This document shows positions 25,082 through 32,934 of a stretch of 64,000 nt of DNA, piece by piece; the first letter of the stretch is position 1; each line of letters starts with the position of its first letter. The stretch comes from Polyangiaceae bacterium (GTDB taxonomy: Bacteria > Myxococcota_A > Polyangia > Polyangiales > Polyangiaceae), in NCBI GenBank assembly GCA_016712345.1, contig JADJRH010000011.1:3162001-3226000 (forward strand), in the 5' to 3' direction. The notes under the pieces are model-generated. The model did not search any database, was not told the origin of the DNA, and saw nothing but the letters and a program-made list of their open reading frames with translations. Made by a program: the position numbers and the translations under genes.

Positions 25082-26040
25082 GCTGCCCTCACGTCTTCGA
25101 CGCGATGGATGAGCGCGTCAACGCCGTCGGGGGTAGTGTGGAGGCCGAGTATAAAATCCCCGCCTACGGACACATACAGCTCGGGTTGTACCGCCCGCCT
25201 CCACAATTGATCTACCCAAGCAGTGCGATCGTGAGTGTGCACTGTTTGCCAAGCCAAGGTGCCAACTGTGCCCCCCGCCACATCAAAAACGTTTTCTCTG
25301 CGAGCGCGGTTTTGGGGACTTTCCATTTCCAACAAAGCGGTAAGCCCCTGCTCAATGTCTCCCTCCTGACAATACACGCCCAGATGACGAATGCGTGCGG
25401 TATTGGCGCGGTTTGTTAGCGCGGAAACCGCCACAGCGGGACTGAAAGTGACATGAGTTACCCTGATGATAGAGCGACAGATCTGAGCAGCCTCTTCGAT
25501 TTGCAGCAGCGTTTGGGCGCGATCCAAAAGCGCCGACGTCGGGAGTATAAACGCGAAGATCTCGTCTTCTTCGGTGGCGAACAGCAGGGCACGTGTGCCG
25601 TCGACCGTCAAAAGGGTGAGATCTTCGACCCCGTCTCCCCAGCGCGAGCGAATGGGACTGCGCTCATGCCCCTCAGGGTGCCCATGATCACGGGTTATGG
25701 CGAGGTGATATAACCAGTCCGCCGAGTGGAGGGTGTTTACGGCTTTCCACACCGAATGGGTAGGCCCAACAGCAACAAAGCAGATCGGCGTTGGTACAAA
25801 AGCGGCCAACGCTCCCCGAAACCACGCTTTGTAGTCCCGCTCGCGCACGTCGGCGCTTTCATGCCTTCGAAGGCGATGTTGGGCAAGGCTGGGGAGTTCC
25901 CAACGCGCTCGCACGGCGGACCGCAACAAGTTCGGCGCGGGTAGATCGCGAGGCGGTTTGACCGCGGCGGTGGCGGGAAACGCAGCAAAAATGCGCTCAA
26001 CTGCCTGCTCAAAGTTGGTATTGGAGTGGGTCATTACCAT
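25078..26040 (-). CDS. Unknown protein between Rhs and VgrG
   Basis: 320 residues, cytoplasmic in character, no family recognised. It contains long alternating segments such as CFVAVGPTHSVWKAVNTLHS, LFATEEDEIFAFILPTSAL and VHTHDRTAWVDQLWRRAVQP. Two starts are possible: ATG at 26040, or ATG at 26034 overlapping the Rhs stop (TAATG), which the coupling pattern of this operon favours. The position directly after the Rhs toxin end is where an immunity gene normally lies, but the size and the coupling to VgrG downstream fit an adaptor equally well. Confidence 0.65.
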   Translation of the reverse strand: MVMTHSNTNFEQAVERIFAAFPATAAVKPPRDLPAPNLLRSAVRARWELPSLAQHRLRRHESADVRERDYKAWFRGALAAFVPTPICFVAVGPTHSVWKAVNTLHSADWLYHLAITRDHGHPEGHERSPIRSRWGDGVEDLTLLTVDGTRALLFATEEDEIFAFILPTSALLDRAQTLLQIEEAAQICRSIIRVTHVTFSPAVAVSALTNRANTARIRHLGVYCQEGDIEQGLTALLEMESPQNRARRENVFDVAGGTVGTLAWQTVHTHDRTAWVDQLWRRAVQPELYVSVGGDFILGLHTTPDGVDALIHRVEDVRAA

Positions 26041-29000
26041 GCCGATGGGTTGGGGTTTGCCGGGTCGGATCCTGGGCCGTAATAAATGTGGTGATCGCCG
26101 CCCGCGGGTTTGTTGACGGTGTAGGTACCGGTTGGCTCGCTGATCGGTATGGTTCCCGCGTGGGTATGGGGAGGCCTCGTTGGATCGGCGTTGTGGGTGG
26201 CAACAATGACCACTTGGTTGGGATCCGTTGGGTGAAGGTGCACTTCGGCAGGACCGAGCGCACCCAACTTGGATCGAATGTCCGCGGCCGACATGTTGTT
26301 GTTGATCACAACGTCGGTGGGTGAACCGGTGGGGTGTTCGACAGGGACTTTCACGAACGAGTCCACCGGTTCTGAGTCGCGGGGCAATCCCGCCCGTTGC
26401 CTCGCATCGGCCAGTGCATCGTCATGCGATCGAGTGATGCTTGTGCACACGGCCAAACCGAGCGGATCCATCACGCGGAGCGGGCTGCCGTTAAACCCGT
26501 AGAGGTCGGTTCCACCCGCAAATCCAAGCGGATCGGGGCCCAGAAACCTACCCGTCTTTGGATCAAAAAGGCGATGGAGCGACCACGTAAGACCCGTTTC
26601 AGGGTCGCTCAACTGACCCGTCATTCGAAACGGGGGTTCCACTTCTTCGCGCGGTAAGGTGGAGCGTACGGCGAGCACGTCTCCAAAAGCACCGTGGTTT
26701 GCCGCCCAGGCCACTTTTCCAGACTCGTCGATGAGTTCTTTGATCACCCCGAGCCGGCCTTGAACGCATGCGTACACGTGCGTCAAGTGGTCTTGTAAAA
26801 GTGGCATGAGCGCGCCGGGCACGCCTGCGTACACCCGCTTTCGATCTCCCGGACCCACCTCGGCGGCAAGCGCGTTTCCATCCCATAGGTAGGTGGTGAC
26901 CTGCGGCTTTGGCAAGGCGGCTTTGCCCTTTTCAAGGGTGAGTGAAACAAGTTTGGGTAGATCGCTGTGAATGGCTGAAAAGAAGACTTTTTTGATGCGT
27001 CTACCAAAGGCGTCGTAGGCGTACACAATTCGCTCGCCGTTGGGCAACGTGACTTCGCGAAGTTGACCTCGGCTGTCCCAAGCGTACACCGTGCGGACGG
27101 TTGCACCGTTTTCCCCTTGTTCCAATTTTTCTACCCGCCGGCCGCGTTCATCGTTGATGAAGCGGGCGGTGTCGGTGCGCACCAAAAGGTTGCCGGGGCG
27201 AACTCCCCATTCCAACGGCTCACCCACCTCGGCGGCCCGATGGGCGCCTGAGAGACCACCGCCCACGTCGTACGAAAACGTTTCTGTGGAAGCGGGCGAT
27301 GAGCAGGAAACAAGTCGATTGAGGGCATTGTGCTGGACTCGGCAGAGGCCCCAAAGGGCGTCTTGAACCGCATTGAGGTTGCCACCCGCGGTGTACCCAA
27401 ACCGGCGGTCAACAAGCACGTCGGCTTTTTCGCCCGCAGTCACGCGCTCTGCCGTGAGTCTGTCGGCCGCATCGTATGCGAACAGAATATCGGCCTTGGG
27501 GGTGTACAAGTGGCGGCGCGTTTCACGACCGAGAGCATCGCGCCCCAGTGAAATGCGGTATCCCTCGTGGTCGACTGCTGCGACGGTACCGGCCACGTCA
27601 TAGTAATATTTGGTGGTTCGACCGAGCACCGTGCGTGAAGCGCGACGGCCTTTGTGGTCGTAGGTGTACTCAATGACCTCCGTGCCCTGGGTTTCTCGGA
27701 CGACGCGCCCCAACGCGTCGCGCTCAAGCGAGATGGAGTGTTTGCCTACCAAATCGCTCATGGCAGCTTCTTCTACCCTGCCCATGGCGTCACATTGGTA
27801 AGTGAGTGTACCGTCGTGCGCTCGCGACTCGGTTAGGTTTCCAAGCGGGTCGTATGAAAGTTCGCGGTAGGTTCCATCTGGAAACTGAATGCGAGATACG
27901 CGGCCCGCGGCATCATAGCCGTATTCGATCACGCGGCCATCAAAGGGAATTTCGCGCTCCACTCGGCCCAACCGGTCAAATTCAAATCGATACCGCTCGG
28001 CTCTCGGGTTTTTTACTTGAACGAGGCGGCCATCAAGGTCGTGGTCAAACTCCCACCGCTCATTGTCGGCGGTGATCACCGCGCCCAGTTGCCCCACGCC
28101 TGTCCACTCGTACGTAGTGGTTCGGCCATCGGCATTGGTATCGCGCACCACATTCCCGGAAACATCCAACTCAAACAGACGTTCTGTTCCGTCGGGAAAC
28201 CTGATTCGTGTGAGGCGCCCCAATTCGTCCCGGTCAAAACGCATGGGACCATTCAAGTCTGTTCGTTCAAGCACGCGGCCGAGAGAGTCAAACTTGTATT
28301 TGACCTTCCCTCCTCGCGAGTCGACAACGTCGGTTCGATTGCCGTGCGCATCATACCGAAACGCGGCAATCACCCCGTCTCCGCCCGATACCTGAACGAC
28401 CCGACCGTGCACGTCGCGCTCGATAAACACGGCGCCGCGTTCGTTTTCAATGCGCACCAGGCCTCCGTGAGCGTCGGACAAAAATCGCGTCTCAAGGCCG
28501 TTTGGATCTACCCGTCGAAGGAGCTGCGGCGACATGGCCTCAAGCACAGTTTCATTGCCGGCGGGATCAATGAGCTTGGTGATCTTTCCCTCGTCATCCC
28601 GTTCAGTCACCCACACTTCGCCCGCGCCGTTGCTCTCGGCAACGATATATTGGTCTTCATCGTAGGTGCGCTCTTCGAGAAGCTCTTGAGGTGCCTCCAC
28701 TTTGTGTACACACCCTTTGGCGTCCCACGAGTAGAGCCGCGGTTCATGCGTTCCTGTGGAGCGAGTGGTTCGCTCTTCAAAGTTGTAAGTAAGTTTAACA
28801 GCGAACATGCCACCCGAGCCACCTGCCTGCGTACACACGCCGGTGTCGGGGTCGTATTTGTAATGAAACGAAAAGCCGTTTTTGAGCGTCTTCTTCATGA
28901 GCCTGTGCAGCCCATCGTAGTCGTAACGTTCAGTGTGACCCAACGCGTTGCCCACCGAAGCCAGCTCCCCTTCTGGATGGTATGTGAGGTCAAACCAGGT

Positions 29001-30125
29001 GGTGAGAGTTGGAGAGAGAGATTCTGCCGTGGGAGGTGCTGTCCACACCTCAATTCGATCGATGCGGCCGTTGGACCCGAAAAGGCGAACCTCACGCCCC
29101 GCGCTGTCGGTGATTTTGGAAAGGTTGTTGCCCGTATAGTCAAGGAGGAGCGTGTGCCCATAGGCGTCGCGAACCGAGCGCAATACGGCCTTTTGACCTG
29201 TTATGGGCGCGAACGACAACGTCCGTCGACGAGCGTGTTGAACCACCTGAAATGCACCCGACCGTTGAGCGGTGAGGGTGAGGCGCTCGCCTCGATGGAA
29301 AGCCGTTTTCCCGGCCTCTATGAGGGGGAAATAGATGTCTCTACCGTCGGCTCCACGGTAGATGAGCACCTCTTCCCCCTCGGTTACCCACTGCTCGAAG
29401 GCATGGGTCCACCCACCTTTTCCGAGCGACGTGCGCTCCCGACTGCGGTGAGAGGCGTACGTTCTACCCCAGATCAAGGGCAAGTCACCTGGGATGGTAA
29501 AGTCAACAGCGCTGTCTACAACCGATCCACCGGCAACGGCGACCGGGTCGCTTTCCAAGTCAGGTTCGGGCGGACCCGCGGTCTTATTGCCGGTTTTGGC
29601 CGCCTGTTCTTTGAGTGCGGTGCGTACCGCTTCTTCTTTTTTTTCAGACCCGGTTCCTTTATCACCCGCAAAAGCACCGCCGCCTGCCAACAAGAGTGGC
29701 ACCGTTGCCTGCGCCACCTGCTGGCTTTTCATCACCAGGCACATGCGCACGTTGTCCATGGTTTTGCAGACGCGTTTGCCCCCCGAGGAGGTGCCCGCGG
29801 AGCCGTCGATCATGACAGCAACACCGCAGATGGCGTGGGTTACCACGTCGCCGCCACCCATGGGTTTGACGGACTCGCAGGGCTTGTTTCCCGGCATGTC
29901 CACCTTCATTTCGCTCCGTTCGACAAGGCACTCTTTCTCTGAAGCCTTGAGAGCTGCTTCTGTCCCCTCGGCGGTGGCGGAACGAGCCACGTAGGGAAAG
30001 GGTAAGGTGATGGGTCCGGCGGGCGGCGTGGGAGGTGCCACGCTCATCACCGGTGGGGAGACGCAACCATGTCCACTTTTGGGAGTGGCGATGTCTTTGT
30101 TACTCAGCGTTGTTCCCATATCCAA
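26034..30125 (-). CDS. Rhs-repeat polymorphic toxin with PAAR-like N-terminus
   Basis: 1363 residues. Residues ~1-150 are a PAAR-like DUF4150 head (PPTPPAGPITLPFPYVARSA, DVVTHAICGVAVMIDGSAGT). Residues ~200-1210 are Rhs/YD repeats (for example YEWTGVGQLGAVITADNERW, YEYDxxGR-type strands) that build a hollow shell. The core ends with the canonical block LDPLGFAGGTDLYGFN-like (RFLGPDPLGFAGGTDLYGFN) and DPLGLA, where Rhs proteins self-cleave. The last ~135 residues are the toxin: it opens with DDALADARQRAGLPRDSEPV, and continues with EVHLHPTDPNQVVIVATHNA and THAGTIPI, rich in His. I cannot place it in a known nuclease family. DUF6484 precedes it. Confidence 0.88.
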   Translation of the reverse strand: MDMGTTLSNKDIATPKSGHGCVSPPVMSVAPPTPPAGPITLPFPYVARSATAEGTEAALKASEKECLVERSEMKVDMPGNKPCESVKPMGGGDVVTHAICGVAVMIDGSAGTSSGGKRVCKTMDNVRMCLVMKSQQVAQATVPLLLAGGGAFAGDKGTGSEKKEEAVRTALKEQAAKTGNKTAGPPEPDLESDPVAVAGGSVVDSAVDFTIPGDLPLIWGRTYASHRSRERTSLGKGGWTHAFEQWVTEGEEVLIYRGADGRDIYFPLIEAGKTAFHRGERLTLTAQRSGAFQVVQHARRRTLSFAPITGQKAVLRSVRDAYGHTLLLDYTGNNLSKITDSAGREVRLFGSNGRIDRIEVWTAPPTAESLSPTLTTWFDLTYHPEGELASVGNALGHTERYDYDGLHRLMKKTLKNGFSFHYKYDPDTGVCTQAGGSGGMFAVKLTYNFEERTTRSTGTHEPRLYSWDAKGCVHKVEAPQELLEERTYDEDQYIVAESNGAGEVWVTERDDEGKITKLIDPAGNETVLEAMSPQLLRRVDPNGLETRFLSDAHGGLVRIENERGAVFIERDVHGRVVQVSGGDGVIAAFRYDAHGNRTDVVDSRGGKVKYKFDSLGRVLERTDLNGPMRFDRDELGRLTRIRFPDGTERLFELDVSGNVVRDTNADGRTTTYEWTGVGQLGAVITADNERWEFDHDLDGRLVQVKNPRAERYRFEFDRLGRVEREIPFDGRVIEYGYDAAGRVSRIQFPDGTYRELSYDPLGNLTESRAHDGTLTYQCDAMGRVEEAAMSDLVGKHSISLERDALGRVVRETQGTEVIEYTYDHKGRRASRTVLGRTTKYYYDVAGTVAAVDHEGYRISLGRDALGRETRRHLYTPKADILFAYDAADRLTAERVTAGEKADVLVDRRFGYTAGGNLNAVQDALWGLCRVQHNALNRLVSCSSPASTETFSYDVGGGLSGAHRAAEVGEPLEWGVRPGNLLVRTDTARFINDERGRRVEKLEQGENGATVRTVYAWDSRGQLREVTLPNGERIVYAYDAFGRRIKKVFFSAIHSDLPKLVSLTLEKGKAALPKPQVTTYLWDGNALAAEVGPGDRKRVYAGVPGALMPLLQDHLTHVYACVQGRLGVIKELIDESGKVAWAANHGAFGDVLAVRSTLPREEVEPPFRMTGQLSDPETGLTWSLHRLFDPKTGRFLGPDPLGFAGGTDLYGFNGSPLRVMDPLGLAVCTSITRSHDDALADARQRAGLPRDSEPVDSFVKVPVEHPTGSPTDVVINNNMSAADIRSKLGALGPAEVHLHPTDPNQVVIVATHNADPTRPPHTHAGTIPISEPTGTYTVNKPAGGDHHIYYGPGSDPANPNPSAW

Positions 30126-30211
30126 TCCATCTTCCGTTGCAACCGCGTGGTGTACACCATCGAGCTGTCAGAACGCTCTCACACAGGAAGCAATCTACCC
30201 ATGAGAGGTAT

Positions 30212-30733
30212 TCATGGAAGTTCGCACATCGCCGCGAGAATGCGCACCAGCTCGGCCACGTCCATTGTCATTTTTTGGCCAACGACGCGCACGTTGCCCT
30301 GTGGATCGAGGCGCAACGCACTCTTTCCAACCTTGAATGAGATGCCGTCTTTTGCCTCAATCTCAACCCGGCGCCCTTCTACCCGAACTGTGTCATGACC
30401 GTCTCGGACGACCGTGCGGCGCGACTGGATGGCGCCGAGGATAGCGACGCCGTCGAGAGAAGGGCTAACGAGAACAGTGCGACGCTCGGCGAGACACTCT
30501 TCGACAAAGGCCTCTTCTACTTGGTCGCCCAGGGTGGCGGCCCATATCTGACCATCGAGCGTGCGCACAGCAAAGCCGGCACCTTCCCTACCCAAAACCT
30601 GCGCTCCGTGAATGCCGGGTGGCAACGCCGGGACCGCCGCATTTTGGTTGTTTGGCTTTGACGGACGCGGGTGTAGAGAAACCGGCTTTTGTGTACCTTT
30701 GGGGGACAACTTCACAACTCTTGCGCGCGACAT
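30212..30733 (-). CDS. DUF6484-type VgrG/Rhs-linked protein
   Basis: 173 residues. After a basic, Pro-rich head, residues ~45-165 form an OB-like then needle-like beta region (TLVSPSLDGVAILGA-type strands: RRTVLVSPSLDGVAILGAIQ, VRVEGRRVEIEAKDGISFKV, KSALRLDPQGNVRVVG). This matches the DUF6484 proteins that accompany VgrG and Rhs genes. It lies 19 bp after the VgrG stop at 30753 and 86 bp before Rhs, on the same strand. A role in fitting the Rhs head to the spike is inference from position. Confidence 0.7.
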   Translation of the reverse strand: MSRARVVKLSPKGTQKPVSLHPRPSKPNNQNAAVPALPPGIHGAQVLGREGAGFAVRTLDGQIWAATLGDQVEEAFVEECLAERRTVLVSPSLDGVAILGAIQSRRTVVRDGHDTVRVEGRRVEIEAKDGISFKVGKSALRLDPQGNVRVVGQKMTMDVAELVRILAAMCELP

Positions 30734-30752
30734 ATGGGTTTCCTCGCTCCCT

Positions 30753-32543
30753 CTACTCGTTCACGTCTTTACCGGTCACGATGCTTGCTTCAGTGGACTT
30801 GAAGTCACCTTTGATTTTGATCGAGCCGGGCGTCATGGTGATGGTGGCTCCACTCGCCTTGATTGTGAGTTTGCTTTGAGCCAAAAAGTAGGCGTTTGCG
30901 CCTTTCATTTTGAGAGAAGCGCCGATGGAGTACTTTGCCGCGGCGCCAAAATCTTCTGTCACGGCCGCTTTGGCATCTACCGTGCGTGAAGCGTAGTCTT
31001 CTTTGAGCGCGCTGGCCTTGAGACTATACTCTTTGGCTTTGATCTGAATGGGGCCTCCCACGTTGAGAACCGATGCGCCGAGCACGCCCGTTCCTGAGTG
31101 TAAGCCGCCGACTTCTACCCAACTGCCACCCACAAGTACCGTGGCAACTCCCGTCACGTGACGCGCCACTTCTTGAATGGCAACTTCACTCTTGAGGGCA
31201 CCGACGGAGCGAATCAGGGTAGAGGCCTGGGTTTCGTAGTCGCCGCCGACTTTGAAGATGCGCGCCCCGCCGACGGTTACCGATTCTGACCCGGTTTGGA
31301 TGGTAAAGTTACCCACGCTTGTCACATCACGATTGGCGGCCACGCTGTACGTTTGGGCGCCGTCCACCACGGCGGAACAAGCGTCTCCCACAATCACTTT
31401 GTGATCGGCCCCGACGGAGTGTACATCATCGCCGACAACCGTTGTGCCTTTGTCGTTTTCAGTGCGCTCGTTGAAATCGCGGGAGGCGTTGAGGGTCATT
31501 CCTTCCGACCCAGCGGCATCGTCGAGTTTGAGGAGGTTCGCGCTGCCACCCCCCGGTGTGGTTTGTGTTCCGAATGTGGTGCACACCTTTTTTCCCGGCA
31601 AACCTTCCGGTGGTAAGATTTGGCCGTTGTACAATCGACCCAGCTCGTAGGGTGTGTCGCCCGAAGTGCCTTGAAACCCAAGCAACACTTCCCACCCAAC
31701 ACGCGGAAGTAGAAACCCTCCGGACGTGGGAGCCTGAATGGGGCGAAGCCAGGCAGAGCTTTGGTCGTCGTCGGGGCGAAGCCGATCCCACCGGAGCAGC
31801 GCTTTGATTCTACCGTGTTTGTCAGGATGAATTTCCGACCCCGCACTGCCGGTGGTCACGGCGGTTTGGACTCCGCCCAGTGTGGGTGATGGGAGACGTT
31901 TTGGGCGGTACGGTTTGTTGGCCGGAACGGCGGTGATTTTCGCCTCATACATCGGTTCTTTCGACGCTCCCCCGAGGCGTTCAGCGGCGCGATGGGTGAC
32001 TTCAACAACGAGCCAAGGACCGGCAAGATCATCTCGCGGGGCACCGTCCACCCGAAATGACAGACCGGGGCGCATGCGGCGAACAGTTGTCAGAGCGGTG
32101 AGAACCACTTTTTGTCGCTGCGCCTCTTCAAGCCGAAGTTGGGCCACCGTTGCCCCTTCCGACGGGTCAACATACCCACCTGGGTATTCGTGAATTTCAA
32201 GCGTCCCGGTGCCGGCGCCGGCCTCCTGATTCACGTCGGGCTTTTCAAAGTCAAAGTCACCGAGGGCTATTTTTGTGGGTGTAACCGCATGGCTAAGGTG
32301 CAATGAGTACACCGCTTCCCCCGCGTTCATGCCCTCGCCATGGGAGTCGGAATACGGTATTAAGTCAACTTCGGCGAGCGGCTCGACACTGCCGGGATTG
32401 TCGCCGATAGTCACCTGTTTGTTTCTGGCCCCGTGGGGTATGGAAAAATAGATTCCCTCTTCGGCGAGCAGGCGTTTGATAAAGGTAAGGTTTGTCTCAA
32501 ACGCTTGAACACATTGAAAGCGCGGAAGCGGCGTTCGATTCAA
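30753..32543 (-). CDS. vgrG: VgrG spike protein, main part (frameshifted gene)
   Basis: This reading gives the main body of a VgrG: FIKRLLAEEGIYFSIPHGAR, the OB-fold (FLLPRVGWEVLLGFQGTSGD) and the needle (TVGGARIFKVGGDYETQAST to ITMTPGSIKIKGDFK). The first ~130 residues of the protein lie in other frames upstream. Two one-base insertions would rejoin them: one in the TTTT run near 32609 and one in the CCCCC run near 32573, restoring the expected VFLDKDAVSIVEEVLAPHGI and then QLDKRLNRTPLPRFQ. Read through, the gene spans 30753-32931 and about 725 residues. Either an assembly error at homopolymers or a disabled spike. Confidence 0.85.
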   Translation of the reverse strand: MNRTPLPRFQCVQAFETNLTFIKRLLAEEGIYFSIPHGARNKQVTIGDNPGSVEPLAEVDLIPYSDSHGEGMNAGEAVYSLHLSHAVTPTKIALGDFDFEKPDVNQEAGAGTGTLEIHEYPGGYVDPSEGATVAQLRLEEAQRQKVVLTALTTVRRMRPGLSFRVDGAPRDDLAGPWLVVEVTHRAAERLGGASKEPMYEAKITAVPANKPYRPKRLPSPTLGGVQTAVTTGSAGSEIHPDKHGRIKALLRWDRLRPDDDQSSAWLRPIQAPTSGGFLLPRVGWEVLLGFQGTSGDTPYELGRLYNGQILPPEGLPGKKVCTTFGTQTTPGGGSANLLKLDDAAGSEGMTLNASRDFNERTENDKGTTVVGDDVHSVGADHKVIVGDACSAVVDGAQTYSVAANRDVTSVGNFTIQTGSESVTVGGARIFKVGGDYETQASTLIRSVGALKSEVAIQEVARHVTGVATVLVGGSWVEVGGLHSGTGVLGASVLNVGGPIQIKAKEYSLKASALKEDYASRTVDAKAAVTEDFGAAAKYSIGASLKMKGANAYFLAQSKLTIKASGATITMTPGSIKIKGDFKSTEASIVTGKDVNE

Positions 32544-32931
32544 ACGTTTGTCGAGTTGAATACCGTGGGGGCGAGCACTTCTTCAACAATGGAAACGGCA
32601 TCTTTATCGAGAAAACACGGTGATCTTCTTCATCATCGAGAAGGTTGATGGCGGCAACGATGGTAAACCGATGCCCGAACGCCAGGTGCTCCACCGCATC
32701 GACAACACCTCCGAAAATGCGAGGCGCTGTTTCATGCGTGAACTCGACTTCTGCGTCTTTTCCAAGGAGATCGTCGGCAAGAAGCGCCGCTACTTCAGAA
32801 TGGGAAGCGCGTGAGTCAACCGTAATGTCAAAAGCGTACCCGTCGTGCAACCGCTCAACGCCCGTCAGTTGAGTGACTCGCAAAGGGTCGGTTACGCCGT
32901 CGATTTTGAGCAAAATGCTGTCACCGAGCAT
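32497..32931 (-). CDS. vgrG: VgrG spike protein, N-terminal part (frameshifted gene)
   Basis: Start of the gene continued at 30753-32543. Residues 1-107 (LLKIDGVTDPLRVTQLTGVE, then LLADDLLGKDAEVEFTHETA, then FTIVAAINLLDDEEDHRVF) follow the VgrG N-terminal pattern. After the TTTT run near 32609 the reading (KMPFPLLKKCSPPRYSTR) no longer matches the family, marking the first frameshift. It begins 3 bp downstream of the stop of VgrG 32935-35139, so the two VgrG genes are in tandem. Confidence 0.7.
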   Translation of the reverse strand: MLGDSILLKIDGVTDPLRVTQLTGVERLHDGYAFDITVDSRASHSEVAALLADDLLGKDAEVEFTHETAPRIFGGVVDAVEHLAFGHRFTIVAAINLLDDEEDHRVFSIKMPFPLLKKCSPPRYSTRQTFESNAASALSMCSSV

Positions 32932-32934
32932 GTT

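Noticed and set aside
28017..29942. Long open frame (641 codons) on the plus strand opposite the Rhs gene
   Set aside because: It is antisense to the Rhs/YD-repeat coding sequence, has no family features, and arises from the third-position bias of Rhs.
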